DNA from: Anaspis maculata | Lineage: Eukaryota; Arthropoda; Insecta; Coleoptera; Scraptiidae | NCBI GenBank assembly: GCA_949128115.1 | Contig: OX421964.1 | Coordinates: forward strand, 37,998,177 to 38,062,176 | Direction: 5' to 3' | DNA: 64,000 nucleotides | Shown: piece by piece, positions 23,358 to 35,519 of the stretch | Layout of the letters: every line of letters begins with the position of its first letter | Numbering within the stretch: position 1 is the first letter of the stretch | The notes under the pieces: model-generated | What the model was told of the DNA's origin: nothing | Seen by the model: the letters and a program-made list of their open reading frames with translations, nothing else | Databases searched by the model: none | Made by a program: the position numbers and the translations under genes

Positions 23358-24020
23358 AATACAAGGTATCTCAGTAGGTAAATAAGCGGTGTAAAGCGAA
23401 TATCGCGAGGAATGTTATTTTTCAAACAATGTGGAAAAAGGGAAGTGTGAACTTACGAAATTGATGCGATGACGAATTGAAGACGATGATGGCGGCCGGC
23501 TCACACCATGGGACGGGTCCATCCAAGATCAGCGGTTTTTCATAAAAGCACCTACTGAAGTCGTAATACCGCAACCGAATTGTTCTCCACAATCACCGTG
23601 TGGTGCAAATATTGCGAAATGCATACGACACGAACGAAAACGTGGGTTGCACCTTTGGCACGCGTGGTGACGATAACCTGCTGCGTGTAGAACCAAGGTT
23701 CTATCTTGTCTGCTGCTGCTCCTTCGCACACAGGAAAGAGAGGTGGGAGAAGGAGGAGAACAAATGGCGAGTTGCCGCGCGATTTAAATTGGAAAGATGA
23801 GCTAAACATGCCGCCGACCAAAATGGCATCCGCCATTTTTAGTTAGAGAGCACTAACGAGCAAAAAATAGTATTTTACATTACAAGCCAGGTAAAACAGT
23901 TTTTACTGGCGATAGGATGAGGATGACTGGCGAGCCGTTAGGCGAGGCGTTTTGTTTTTAAACAAAAAACAAAACGCACGAAAACAATGCAAAAGTAACA
24001 AGAAAAAAAAAATCTTGAAC
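23358..24020. other. GC-richer stretch, possibly the 3' part of a BEL/Pao element
   Basis: It lies immediately downstream (minus strand) of a BEL/Pao coding end, so it could hold the 3' untranslated region and LTR. I cannot find LTR ends or a second LTR copy. The overlapping frames at 23529-23836 are not recognised. Confidence 0.3.
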
Positions 24021-24023
24021 ATT

Positions 24024-24308
24024 TCACTGATTGGGTAAAACACAGAGTTTCATTAAAGGGCGATATACTCTCCCGTGAGAAGTATTCAGCTCCACTACGC
24101 GTATCACCCCATCTCGTCCCGGAAATAACTGTGTGACACGTCCCAATCGCCAACGTAATGGTGGGACATTGTCATCTTCGACTAAAACTAGAGCACCTAT
24201 CTCAAGCGAAGACTTGGTGGTACTCCATTTTGATTTTTGCTGCAGGGTATGAAGGTATTCCAAGTGCCAGCGTTTCCATAAATCTTGGAACATGCGCTGC
24301 AACAGTTG
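24024..24308 (-). pseudogene. BEL/Pao retrotransposon polyprotein C-terminus (DUF5641-type)
   Basis: The minus-strand frame reads LLQRMFQDLWKRWHLEYL, then LEIGALVLVEDDNVPPLRW, then LGRVTQLFPGRDGVIRVVEL and a final RPLMKLCVLP. This matches in order the conserved C-terminal domain of BEL/Pao Pol proteins, a small domain after integrase with the pattern W-x2-EYL...G-lVlv-D...P-x2-W-LGRV...G-x-DG. A TAG lies just upstream (24309-24311) and no integrase core is visible before it, so this is a 5'-truncated fossil. Confidence 0.8.
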
Positions 24309-24311
24309 CTA

Positions 24312-24757
24312 TCTGGATAAACGCGGTATTTTCAAATGCGTTAGACAGGGGTCCAGTACGGAACCGGGGAGAGACGACAGAAGAAAATAACCTGGGGTCA
24401 ACGCGGTGGGGTCATTCGGGTCACTATTGTGAGCGCACAGTGAGCTTCCACCTGTACCAACAGGGTATACAGCTCGTCGTTTGTCATTACTTGGTCAGTT
24501 GGTCACCAACAACTCGGGTTAGATGAGTTTTCACCACTATTGATATTTCGTTTCCTCCCCCTCCCCCTCCCCCCAAATGTGATTGAAACAAATTTTGTCT
24601 GCAGAATCACATTCGCAGACCCTGAAAACATTGAAAATGACACATCACACGTCCACTTCGGATACCATTGCCATCCAGTTCAAGAAAGATCCCAAATTCA
24701 ACATGGGGTGATACTGGGGTTCCCAGCGACTTGCAGTGACAAAATCATGATCTAAAC
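24312..24757. other. No recognisable feature
   Basis: A 122-codon frame at 24158-24526 is partly the antisense of the BEL/Pao fragment. The rest shows no motif. A C-rich ctccccctcccc tract lies near 24555. Confidence 0.3.
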
Positions 24758-25172
24758 TGCTGGACAACGAAGTTGTCGGTATCGTAAAAATGGTTCGACT
24801 TTGAAGCCCTATAACTTCCGATTGCCGAATGCGATTTCCATTTTGTTTGTTGTTTTGATTAGTCCAATGTTTCTGTAACATGTCTTGTTAGAGTGAATGT
24901 TGAGAAACTCCCTGTAAAATTTCTACAGGGTGATACGTAAAATACTGCAAAATTGCACCGACTTCATCGTACCCCCATTTGTCAAAAAAAAATTTCATGT
25001 AAACTGCTCACAAATTGAAGTGGATATTTAAAAAAAAAAGGTTTTTCTAAAATCGCCAGAAAATTCTTGAAAATCACTCGGTTGTGAAACCGCTTGCACT
25101 GTTTTGAAGAAAAATGTCAATATTTTGAAGAACTACTGAAGTCCTCCACAAAAATCACACAGATATGTCTAA

Positions 25173-26169
25173 TACAGGGTGATAAAAAAAGTCGTTCAGT
25201 TTTGTTCTTTTTTAATCTCATGCAGGAGATTGTTTATCCACCCTGTAGACCTATACTTGGATCTTATAGTCTGTAGCTTATGTAACTCGCTAGTTTTTAT
25301 TTTTCCGCTTTCCGTTGCGTACTTACCGAAATATAGCTTTTTTACTTTCCAAAGTCATTTTGTCGATGAATAAATCCAGGGGGGCTACTGGATTTTTTGG
25401 TACTTACAAAACAATGCCTCTTGGTACTTTTAGAACGATTTTTTGAGCAGATTTAAAATGGAAGACTACATAAAAATATACAGGGTGTCGCATGAACGAA
25501 GAAATTTGCTTCTGATACCTTATTACAGGTTGTAGAGAATTTCACTTTTCAATCTCACAATTTTATGTCTAACAAAAAGAGATCTTCCATTACTGAAATT
25601 ATTCTCGGGCGACCTTCTCCATGTGTGATTCGGGCACTGCCAGTGGCCAGGAGTCGTCTCTTTGCCCACCGATGACACTTTGTGATACGTTCACCAATTG
25701 ACAATTTCTCTTTGCCTTGTACTATTCCGCAAGATATTTGCCACGATATCGAACTTACCTGGAGTTGATCTTTGCAACGGCATTTTGCTACTGATTATTT
25801 TGAAATAAAATGAATCTCATAAATGATTTTTTTGCGACACCCTGTATACATCAGATGGTTGAGACGCCATACCTCCGTTAATTTTGAAATCTGCGCAAAA
25901 AATAGTTCTGAAAGTACCAAGTAGCATAACTTAGTACAAAAAAAAAGTAGCGCCCGGATTTATAAGATTCATCGATAAAACGACTTTGGGAAGTGAAAAG
26001 GTTATATTTCAGTAAGTACGCAACGGAAAGCGGAAAACTAAAAACTGACGAGTTACATAATCTGCAGACTATAAGATCCAAGTAAATATAGGTGTACAGG
26101 GTGGATGAACAATCTCCTGCACGAGAGTAAAAAAGAACAAAACTGAACGACTTTTTTCACCACCCTGTA
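25173..26169. repeat. Inner palindrome with TACAGGGTG ends
   Basis: The left end TACAGGGTGATAAAAAAAG and its inverse at 26150-26169 pair. The arms continue through actcgctagtttttatttt (25287) against its inverted copy near 26040 and the acgcaacggaaagcgg block (26016 against 25307). A further pair with its own CAGGGTG ends sits at the centre (25479-25846). Confidence 0.8.
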
Positions 26170-26356
26170 TTAGACATATCTATGTGATTTTTGTGGAGTA
26201 CTTCAGTAGTTCTTGAAAATATTGATTTTTTTCTTCAAAACAGTGCAAGCGGTTTCACAATCGAGTGATTTTCAAGAATTTTGTGGCGATTTTAAAAAAA
26301 ACCTTTTTTAAAAAATATCCACTTCCATTATTTGTGAGCAGTTTATTCCAATACAA

Positions 26357-26900
26357 AAATCATGAAGTGTGGTATCTTATCTCGAAACGGTTTTGGAATA
26401 ACCCAGATTGGAAGTCTAACATTGAAGATACAAATTTTTAAGTTGAATGTTACAGATTTGCCTTGTTGGCACGCGAGATTAAGTCACTTTTGATGAATGG
26501 ATGTTGGTATTGAGCAAGATTGTTCGTACAACAGTCCAGGACAATTTTACTGTCAACACAACTTGAATATTTGGTGTGGAGCCAAGCAGGGGGCACTTTT
26601 TTGAGTGGTTGTCACTGCCTGTTTTTCGTACGTTGAATTTCGTTAGAATTTCATCAGAATTTCAGATGTGGAACATGTTTTATTTGCAAGTGCAAGCCCC
26701 TGAACATGGTACCGATGTAAAACTACAGTTTCCGAGTGAAGTAAAGCCCCCCTGGATGTTATACTTTTCGTGCTTGTGCTATGCGTGAGTCAAGCAAATC
26801 TGCAACATTCAACATAAAAATTTATATCTTTGATGTAAGACTTCCAATCTGGGTGATTCCAAAACTGTTTTGAGATAAGACATCACACTTCATGATTCTT
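26357..26900. repeat. Foldback inserted in the right arm of the nested palindrome
   Basis: The ends aatcatgaagtgtggtatct (26357) and the inverted agatgtgatg-type copy near 26895 pair. Both arms contain cccagattggaagtct (26402) and its inverse (26840). A related half-copy lies at 37917-37995. Confidence 0.65.
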
Positions 26901-27156
26901 GTGTTAAAATAATAACAAAATATTTTTTTGAAAAATGGGGGTACGATGAAGTCGTTGCAATTTTGCACCATTTTACGTATCACCCTGTAGAAAATTCACA
27001 TGAAATTTCTCAACATTCACTATTACAGGATGGGTTACGGAAAGATTGAGCTAGGTAACGCAACAAACAAAATGGAATTCGAATTCGGCAATCGGGAGAT
27101 ATTCGCCTCCAAAGTCGGACCATTTTTCCGATACCGACAACTTCGTTATCCAGCAG

Positions 27157-27905
27157 TGTAGATATTTGTTTGATTAGGAAACGTCCCCTAGTATAGTTCT
27201 GTAGCGGCATTTGGTGCTTAAAAAAAAGGTTGTCTTTTAGTTGGCCCCCTTAAAATCTCGGCCCCACGGCGATTAATCGATTAGTGCAGCAGATCAAATT
27301 GTTAATTTTGGTTCAAGGAGTATTTGTGCCAAATCTGTTGCTTTTATCACAATTTGCAGTATTATTTTGTGAACCGCTAGCACTACTAAGCTTATTGTGT
27401 TTCACCAACTGGACTCACCGACACGCAAAGTGGTGCCTGGATGTTTGATGGTCGGTCCATCTAAGCACTGGGCCAAAAAGCGCACGGTTTGACCAGAACT
27501 CCGTCTTTGACCCTTGAACGCAGATGTGAATGTCCGACACATCCACGCCCTGCGCCGACACGTTCTTGACTTTGTCAGCCTCATTTATTGCGCTGTCGGT
27601 TTTCCTCTACACTTTGCCATACGGCCGGTTACAGGAATGTTATACTCAGGGGGTTGGCTCAGGATCACCTGAGGAGATTTTCAGCCGGCTTAGAATCAGC
27701 TGAGACCCGCAAGTGGCTCGCCCATTGGCACTACCCACCGACGGTCTCCCATCGAACTTTTGGCCGCACTGAACTTTGCTACAGTCGCGTTATCACCCGA
27801 CTAGAGCGGTGTACTACGCACTATGCTCTCCTTTTTTTAGAATAGATAAACAGAGTATAGTTCAATTGATAATTGATGCTTAAAACCAAGTTGTTGTCAT
27901 GATCG
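27157..27905. other. GC-richer low-copy stretch, nothing recognised
   Basis: I see no inverted repeat and no motif in the frames at 27402-27584 and 27588-27845. Confidence 0.3.
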
Positions 27906-27910
27906 CTTTT

Positions 27911-28808
27911 TAGCGCACTTTCCCAAAAAATGGGAAAAAGGCGCTTTTAGCCTCACTCTGTCCGTCCGTCCGTCTGTCCGTACCCGGGATAACTCCTCGG
28001 GGAAGAAAGATATCGAGGTGGTGTAAACGCTGATCAATAGTACATATGTCCAGGATGTCAAGTTGACTTTCAGTTTGTTGCTATTCTGCCGCCATCTTTG
28101 ATACGCCATTTTGAATTTCTCTCAAAGTGATCCGATTGAAATGAAATTTGCAGGCAATGTAGACCACATCAAGATCTATCCAATTTCCGACAATTGATGT
28201 CCTGCCGCCATCTTGTATTCTCCATATTGAACATGTTTCAAGTGATAGAACTAGGAGAATTATGCCTCAACGAAAAGAGATATATAGATGTGGTGCAAAC
28301 GCCAATCGAATGCGTACGTGACCACCATATAAAGTTGATCAATGATTTTTGTCACTTGGCCGCCATCTTTGATCCGCCATTTTGAATTTCTCTGAAAGTG
28401 GTCCGATTTGAGTGAAATTCACAGACGATGTGAACTTCATCAAAATACATCCGATTTTGGACAAATGATGCTCTGCCGCCATCTTGGCCGCCATATTGAA
28501 ATTTCTTATCACTCAACGATTTGCATGGAGCTTGAGACTCACCTTTGTCTCGTATGATCATTATTCTCCAGCCAAATTCCAACATTCTGCCGCCATTTTG
28601 GCCGCCATATTGAAATCTATTATTAGTGGAACGATTTTCATGAAACTTGGAACTGACACTTGTCTATAGTACGATCATTTTCATTTTTAAGCCAAATTTC
28701 ATGAATCTGACGTTATTTTGGCCGCCATATTGAAATTTCTGCCCAAATAACGGTAGAGCCCTAATTGACATCTTGCGTTCACTAATCCTTCAAAAAGGAA
28801 GTGCGCTA
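27911..28808. repeat. Repeat with AGCGCACTT ends and CCGCCATCTT modules
   Basis: It begins agcgcactttccc and ends ggaagtgcgct, a short inverted repeat. It then has a gtccgtccgtccgtctgtcc tract and four or more imperfect modules of about 130-150 bp. Each module has ccgccatctt(tg/gg), a gccatattgaaatttct-like string and a gatgaaatttgcagg-like string. The same module is in the centre of the palindrome at 10771-12492. It is a dispersed repeat, likely a non-autonomous DNA element. Confidence 0.6.
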
Positions 28809-28819
28809 CTGAGCCTTAT

Positions 28820-30240
28820 GCCCATGAGGCATATTCGCTTGTTTTAACTGTTCGTGATGACAGAACGGAAGTCGAGTGAGGCTAGAGTGAAGCACCTACT
28901 AGGACTTATTTTAATCCCTAGCCCCCCTGTTGCCCAGACAAATTTATTTGGCGCTCGTCTTCTTAAGGGCGCCTGACCGGTGAGCCGTACCCCCTATTCG
29001 AAAATGCTGGAGCCGCCAGTGGGTGGACTATCTATCAGACCTTTTTCTTGGCGACTACCTATAGTTTGCCTACTCGGTCTATTGGTTGATTTGAGTCGCT
29101 ATAACACATTTTCTATGAAAGTTTCATCAAAATTTGAACTCATTATAAATTTATCACGAAATTGAGCTTGCGATGTTATTTGTGAGTCCTTGCAAAATTG
29201 TTATAGTCCTTCCAGCGGAGCCGTGATTCCAGTGACTGGTGTGAAATTGGCTTGTCCAAAAATTATGTCTCCTGTCCAACTGACATTAAAATGTTGAAAT
29301 CTTTGAAGAACTGAAGACACAGCATTCGGCTAATACGCAACTTTGAACAATATAACAAGTACATTGTCGAAAAATGAAGTAACCCAACAGTGAAAGAACT
29401 TTTAAGATACATGGTGGTTTCGGTGACCTTGCATAAAACTTCAGGGGGTGACTCCTTTGAAGAAAAAAAGTAAAAAGAAGTAACATTTTTCCCTAATGTG
29501 CTTCTTGAGAAAGTTACAGTACCTAGGTACCTCAAAGGTATACAAAGTAAAATAGCTTATAGAGTTTTCAATTATTTGCCCAAGAGCTATCAACAGAGTA
29601 CAAGTGTACGAGTACGGAAGTCAGGGGGATTAAGGTGTGAGTTAGGTTGAACTGCCAGAAGAAAATTATTTATGACACGTTCAAAGCCATCATCAGCGTT
29701 AGAAATGTCATCGGTGGTGCCTCCGGTGTTAGTTTCTTCTACAGTAGGTAAGTAGTTTTTGTATTGCTGCGTTCTAGTGCCGCTGGTGTCATCTATCACC
29801 CTGGATGTATCGTCCTTGCACCCTGTAAGTGCTATAGCGTAATCTCTGACGCCAGATACGGCTCAAGCCTACCCCAATGTAACTTTCAGGTCTTGAATGA
29901 CACAGTTCTTCGGCCACACAGAAAACAACGCCTCCAGTCAGAGGCTCCAGTCATTTTTTTTCCGTTAACATGTTCATATAGAGATATGAAGTGAAATCTC
30001 CAAATGCCAGTTCGAAGAAAATCACCGGCTTCGATTTAGAGGCATTTTAGTTGGAGCCACTCTGAGCGTACAGAGGACTCTTAAGCAAGACTTTGGCAAT
30101 ATTCGTTAGCCTTCTATGAATCTTCTGTAGTTTGCACTAGAATGACCTAATTTGTAGAAAATAAAAATCAATGATCTACTGGAGTACACGAGAAGCGCCC
30201 CAGGGGAATGGAGCTCTGGAAAGTTTAATTTTTTGTTTGT
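28820..30240. other. No recognisable gene
   Basis: The frames at 28980-29994 show no motif I recognise. The minus frame at 29590-29799 has a protein-like, Thr/Asp/Asn-rich composition, but I have no further support for it. Confidence 0.3.
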
Positions 30241-30598
30241 TTCAAATTCAATTGAGCTGGCGATCGAGACGGACAAGGGAAGCAATAATGATCATATCCG
30301 ATGGTTATTGATGTCCGGTCGGGAAACAATGGGAGTGAGAGGAGTCCGGGAACACCGGGGAAGCAGGGGGATATATACAGAGGTGGAGGTACCATCACCG
30401 CCGCTATAGTGTTGAGTCCAGACGGCCCGGACTGGGCCCTTGCGCTTCCAACAGACTCGCATTGTGAGAGTGCCTGACAATGAGGCTTTCACAAGTTAAC
30501 CGCCCGCCGCACCTCCGCCGCCACCGCCGCCGCCTGCCTATTCACTGCGATGCATATTAGATAGAGCGTTAATCATCCCGGCGCCAATTTATAAGATA
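30240..30598. other. GC-richer low-copy island, possible regulatory DNA
   Basis: It is not part of a visible repeat. It contains AACAATGG at 30325, a ccgccgccaccgccgccgcc tract near 30515, and homeodomain-like aataatgatcat and gttaatcat words. It is interrupted at 30599 by the hAT-like insertion. Confidence 0.3.
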
Positions 30599-30606
30599 TT
30601 GGACGC

Positions 30607-31205
30607 CATGGGCGCCCGGAGGGGGGGGCAAGGGGGGGCACTTGCCCCCCCCTGGCTCCGGAGCAGCTGAATAAATTCTTCCTTACGAAAAAAAAAAATT
30701 TACGAGAAAGGAAAAAAAAAAATTCATTTTCGAAAGAAAAAACTTTGAGAAGGTAATTTACATTTTCTTGAATTGTTAGAGCAATTTGAAATTTCATTAG
30801 GCTTCTACCTAAATTAGATAGCTACCCGTAAAGTCATAAAATAGGTAGATAGGTAGGTAGGTAGGTAACGATCTGCAATTTTCTAAACCTCTGGTTTAAA
30901 ACACTAGGGGTTTTTTCAAGATAATGAACGAGTGTAACTATTGACCTGGCTATTTTGAAGTAAATTTTTATACATTTTGTACAAAATTTCAAATTTTAAT
31001 AAATTTCTCTAAAGTTGAGTTTAATTTTCAAATATATTTCCTTATTTTTCGCACAATAATTATTATCACTATTATTATTATTCGAAAAAATTTTCGCCTG
31101 CGGCGCTAATCTAAAGGACTTCGCAAATTAGGCCAGGTAGCTATGTGACGTTCTCTGATTAAAACTATTTGCCCCCCCCTGACAAAAATCCTGCGGGCGC
31201 CCATG
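30607..31205. mobile_element. hAT-like MITE, 599 bp, 8 bp target duplication
   Basis: The ends CATGGGCGCCCG and CGGGCGCCCATG are perfect 12 bp inverted repeats. They are flanked by exact TTGGACGC copies (30599-30606 and 31206-31213). G-rich then C-rich subterminal tracts follow (aggggggggcaa and ttgcccccccct). The interior is AT-rich with a gtaggtaggtaggtaggt tract near 30848. There is no transposase. The 8 bp duplication points to hAT, while the 12 bp end is unusual for it. Confidence 0.85.
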
Positions 31206-31213
31206 TTGGACGC

Positions 31214-31632
31214 TCATCTCGGACGCCATTGCCTTTCGAGAGAGAGATGCCGTCGGAATGGTGAATAGGACATTGTAAAAAGGATTGATGCACACAGCTC
31301 CAGAGGAGTGCGACTGTCTCTCTTGCTCTCTCGATTAATGGGGCATTTGGGGAAAAAATCAACAGGAAAGTTTTCGAAAGTTCTCTGAGCAGCTTTTTCG
31401 TCTTGCTGTTCAAGTTCAATTTAGTAATGGAAAAACTTCTCTGAATAAGTTGCTAGATCTGGGCTGCTTTTTGAAACTAACCAATTTTAGTTCGGCGGAA
31501 AAAGACGTAGGGACGTATGGAAAAATCCGTTTTTATTTTTTCCTGATCTCCATTTTAAGATCAGTCGACTCAGAAGTCAGAAGGGGAGGCATTAGGCATT
31601 CTTGCGGAGTCTATGGTTTGATAACGGAGTAA
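31214..31632. other. No recognisable feature
   Basis: No repeat or gene signal is visible. The minus frame at 31165-31419 partly overlaps the hAT-like end and is not credible. Confidence 0.3.
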
Positions 31633-34126
31633 CCGGCCTATTCTGTATCGCATAACATGACCGTTCGCAAACATTTTTCTGTAAATCTAAATCGTTGAGG
31701 AATGTTCGTTAGAGTAACATATTTGCCGTTTACCAACATAATTTTCGTTGCCGAACGATATTGTCAATTCTATATGCCACATGATCCCGTTACGAGCGTA
31801 ACATGTCGCCGTTAGTGTGGTCCAAAAAAAAATTATTTTCAATTTTTGATGGCGCCACCCTCCATTTTTGTTACACATACCCATAGTGATTTCCTGGTGA
31901 AATTTCAATTCTCTACCATGGCAGGAAGGGGGTGCTCATCAACCCTCAAAATTTGAATATCCCAGATTTATCCGTAGGAGTTTGTAGCATCCAGATTCAA
32001 CAAAATACGAAGTAATATATGAATTATTGTTCGTTTGGTGTACTCAAGTGGAGAATTATGTAAAAGAAAAATCAAATGAAGCGGAATATTCAACCAACAT
32101 GGTATGATTTTACTTTAGACTACGTTGATCAAAAATTTTTGGTCGTCCAAATAGGCACCATTTTCCAATTGGTCTACCATATGCAACCAAACCATCTTTT
32201 CATTCTTGTCATTGGTCAGTAGTTAGTTGTATTTCTCGAACAATTGGACACCCCTTTTACCCAGTATCCTTTCCCACCCGTAAATTTATACCTAACTCAG
32301 TCTTTGCCTTGGAGGTGATCATGGATGTTGATCCATATCTAGAAGAAATGTCTTAGGAAGTAGACACTGATATTCAAAATCAGTAACATGTTTAATGTTC
32401 TTCCAAAGGTGAAATATCTTGAGGTTTCCGCAATCCTTAGGATTGCAAAATTATTTTTAGACTCAGTATTTCCGTACCAGGATAACTCTATCCAGAGGTC
32501 AACTTGAGATTAATTGCCAAAAATACCAATGTTCCAGCAATGTTGATATGACAATTATGACATTGACCTTTTGGTTAAAGTTAACCAGAGATGAAAACAC
32601 TGGGCCTTACTTTGTGACATCTAGCTTCAACATCAACAAGCCATACCGCGAAACATTTCCACTTTTTTGGTAGGTGTCACTATTATAGTGGGGTCGGTAC
32701 ACATTGAAAAACGGTACTATACGGCATTTAATGATACAGAAAATTCCTTTTGCATGAGTGTTCTGCAAGGTCTATCGAACGATATTAGAAGGGGAAGCAC
32801 ATAAGCTTCCCCTTAAGGGGGCCGCAGGGGGCCCTGTCAAGTTGAGGGTCCAAGAACTCCTACCAAACCATCTTTCAATTTCGTTGTATCACTCAAATGG
32901 GGATGATGTGACTCCATTGTGAATCTCGATGGCATTGGTCGCCATGTCTCTTTCATCCTTCATGCTTGAAAAAATAATTTCTTCAGGAGGTCAGAAAAAT
33001 CACTTTTTATTTTTTTTAACATACAAGAGGATGCGAAGTTGGCATGTTTTGTGTCTTAACCTGTTATTTGGCATTCCCAAGATCCTATTATGAAGTCAAT
33101 TTTTCAAATTCTCAATTTTCGGTTGATTGGTAGGCTAAGAAGTAGGTATTTTTTAACATCCAGTTCAGACGAACTTTTTTCAGTGTCCAACTGGAGGTTA
33201 TTGAAATCATCATCAGGGGTGGATCCACTGAACTATTTTCTGAACTATATATATATATAATCGTAACCTCTTTCACCCATCTGGGTGTCCGAAAGAAAAA
33301 TATTTTGTGTACTCTCCATGTGCAGTTTGGGATTGATTTCCTCGACATAATGTTAGGAAAATAGTCCAGTCTATCCACCTCTGCGATTATTTCAATAACC
33401 TCCAGTTGGACACTGAAAAAAGTACGTCTGAACTGGATGTTAAAAAAAAACTACTTCTTAGCCTACCAATCAACCCAAAATTGAGAATTTAAAAAATTGA
33501 CTTCTTAATAGGATCTTGGGAATGCCAAATAACAGGTCAAGACACAAAACATGCCAACTTCGCATCCTCTTGTATGTTTAAAAAAATAAAAAGTGATTTC
33601 TCTGACCTCCCGAAGAAATTATTTTTTCAAGCATGAAGGATGAAAGAGACATGGCGACCAATGCCATCGAGATTCACAATGGAGTCACATCATCCCCATT
33701 TGAGTGATACCACGAAATTGAAAGATGGTTTGGTAGGAGTTCTTGAACCCTCAACTTGACAGGGCCCCCTGTGGCCCCCCTAAGGGGAAGCTTTTGTGCT
33801 TCCCATTCGTTCGTTGGGCCTTATAGAACACTCATGCAAAAGAAATTTTCTGTATCATCAAATGCCGTATAGGAATGACTACCAACCCCACTATTGGTTC
33901 AACGATCAATATTCCACTCTCATCTGATTTTTCTTTTATATAATTCTAAATTGTGCTAAATAGATTATTACTGACATATTCCTTCGTGTTTTTGGTAAAT
34001 CTGGATGCCACAGACTTTTACGAATAAATCTAGAATTTTCAAAATTAGAGGGTTGATGAGCACCCCCTTTCTGCCATGGTAGAGAATTGAAATTTCACGA
34101 GGAAATCACTATGGGTATGTATACAG

Positions 34127-35116
34127 ATGTATGTAAACAGACACCTGTTTGTCCAGCATAACGGTAGTAGGTCTAGTGAGTTCCTTCAGCCATCGGGTGT
34201 GCCACAGGGTTCTAATCTTGGTCCTGAGCTTTTTGATATATATGCTGACGACATAGTAGCTAATCTATCTGTGAAACATTTATTATATGCCGATGATCTG
34301 AAGATATTTTGCAGAATTGATGATCGCGCCGACTGTCGGTTACTTCAGGCAAATCTTGACATGGTTGATGAGTGGTGCAAAGTTAATTTTCTGTCACTAA
34401 ATGCCTCGAAGTGCTACGTACAGTCTTACACTCGGAAGCGCAACCCAACTTTCTATGACTACAACCTGGGCGCGTACACTCTTTCTAGACCTGGCAGCGT
34501 CAGAGATCTTGGCGTTTGTTTTGACCCAGAGCTTTCCTTCAGAATGCACATAAACGATGTCGTCAAATCGGCGTTCAGAAGTCTGGGTTTTGTCATCCGA
34601 AACTCAAGGGACTTTGCGGATGTCGCTACGGTTCGTCTGCTGTACTGCACGTTTGTCAGGTCGAAGCTTGAGTATGCTTCTATTATTTGGAGCCCCCTAT
34701 ATGAGACTCATATTAACAGCCTAGAGAGAGTGCAGCGAAGATTTTTGAGGTTTCTGTCCTTCAGGTTGGACAGTGTCTATCCTCCTAGGGGTTTCCCTAA
34801 CAGTGAGCTGCAGAACAGGTTCCACTTACAGAGTTTGAACAATCGCAGGGCTGCCCACTCCGTTATTTACCTGCACAAGATTCTTTTTTGGGGAGTTGAC
34901 TGCGCTGAGATTCTGAGCAGGATTGACTTTCGCGTGCCTGGTGCTTATTTGAGATCAAAAGCTCTGTTTCTGCTGCCTTTTGCCAGAACAAATCTCATGT
35001 CATCTTCTCCTCTCAGCAGGATGTACTCAAATCACAGCTTGATCGAGAGTGACGTCGACATCCTGTTCTGCACTCCTGCTTCTGTATATGCTGCCTTCTC
35101 TAAACTCGACCTGTAA
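34127..35116 (+). pseudogene. Non-LTR retrotransposon reverse transcriptase, 5'-truncated
   Basis: The 329-residue open frame holds reverse transcriptase motifs in order: SGVPQGSNLGPELF (residues about 23-36), LLYADDLKIFC with the catalytic YADD (about 52-62), LSLNASKC, then DLGVCFD, and a C-terminal LEYASIIWSPLY...LERVQRRFLRFL region. This order is typical of Jockey/CR1/I-like elements. Motifs upstream of the SNR-like segment and the endonuclease are missing, so it is a dead-on-arrival 5' truncation. The frame is otherwise unbroken, which suggests recent insertion. The minus frame at 34459 is its shadow. Confidence 0.9.
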
Positions 35117-35148
35117 CTGGGCTCTGGTCTGTTGGTCGTTTTAATCGC

Positions 35149-35189
<41 letters not shown>

Positions 35190-35190
35190 G
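35149..35190 (+). repeat. (TAA)n tail of the non-LTR retrotransposon
   Basis: About fourteen taa units follow the reverse transcriptase stop by some 35 bp, the position of a 3' tail. TAA tails are known from the I clade of LINEs. The other palindrome arm lacks both tail and coding sequence. Confidence 0.85.
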
Positions 35191-35519
35191 TAGAGGGTGG
35201 CCCGATCAAAAATAGAAAAACAGTTTTTTTTGGACCACACTAGTCGCCGTATTATGTATTTATGTTCCCAAGCGGGAAGTTCAGAGCACCTGTTGTACAT
35301 GATTGCATGTTATGGCATTTGTTTATTTGCGGTATTATGTGAAAAATGAATGCCAATGTTTTAAATCAAATTATTGAAGAAGTGGAAAGAAGGTACAGGT
35401 GTTCCCGAATGAATTTTACTCCCCCCCCCCTGGAGACCTCCCAATAAACATAATTTGAGAAATGAAAAACGATCCTTATACGATTTTTTCTGTAGGTTTC
35501 GAATCTGACCACAAAAACT

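Larger units (their letters stand above)
24758..27156. repeat. Outermost of a set of nested palindromes
   Basis: The outer ends ctgctggacaacgaagttgt and the inverted copy at 27137-27156 (one mismatch) bound a structure containing three further pairs of TACAGGGTG...CACCCTGTA ends: 24924-26989, 25173-26169 and 25479-25846. Each is an inverted repeat pair inside the last. A side foldback lies at 26357-26900. Frames here (25094-26081 and 26576-26788) lie within the arms. Confidence 0.8.

Noticed and set aside
30845..30870. Telomere-like (TAGG)n tract
   Set aside because: The unit is GTAG/TAGG without the TTAGG period, is only about 20 bp, and lies inside a MITE.
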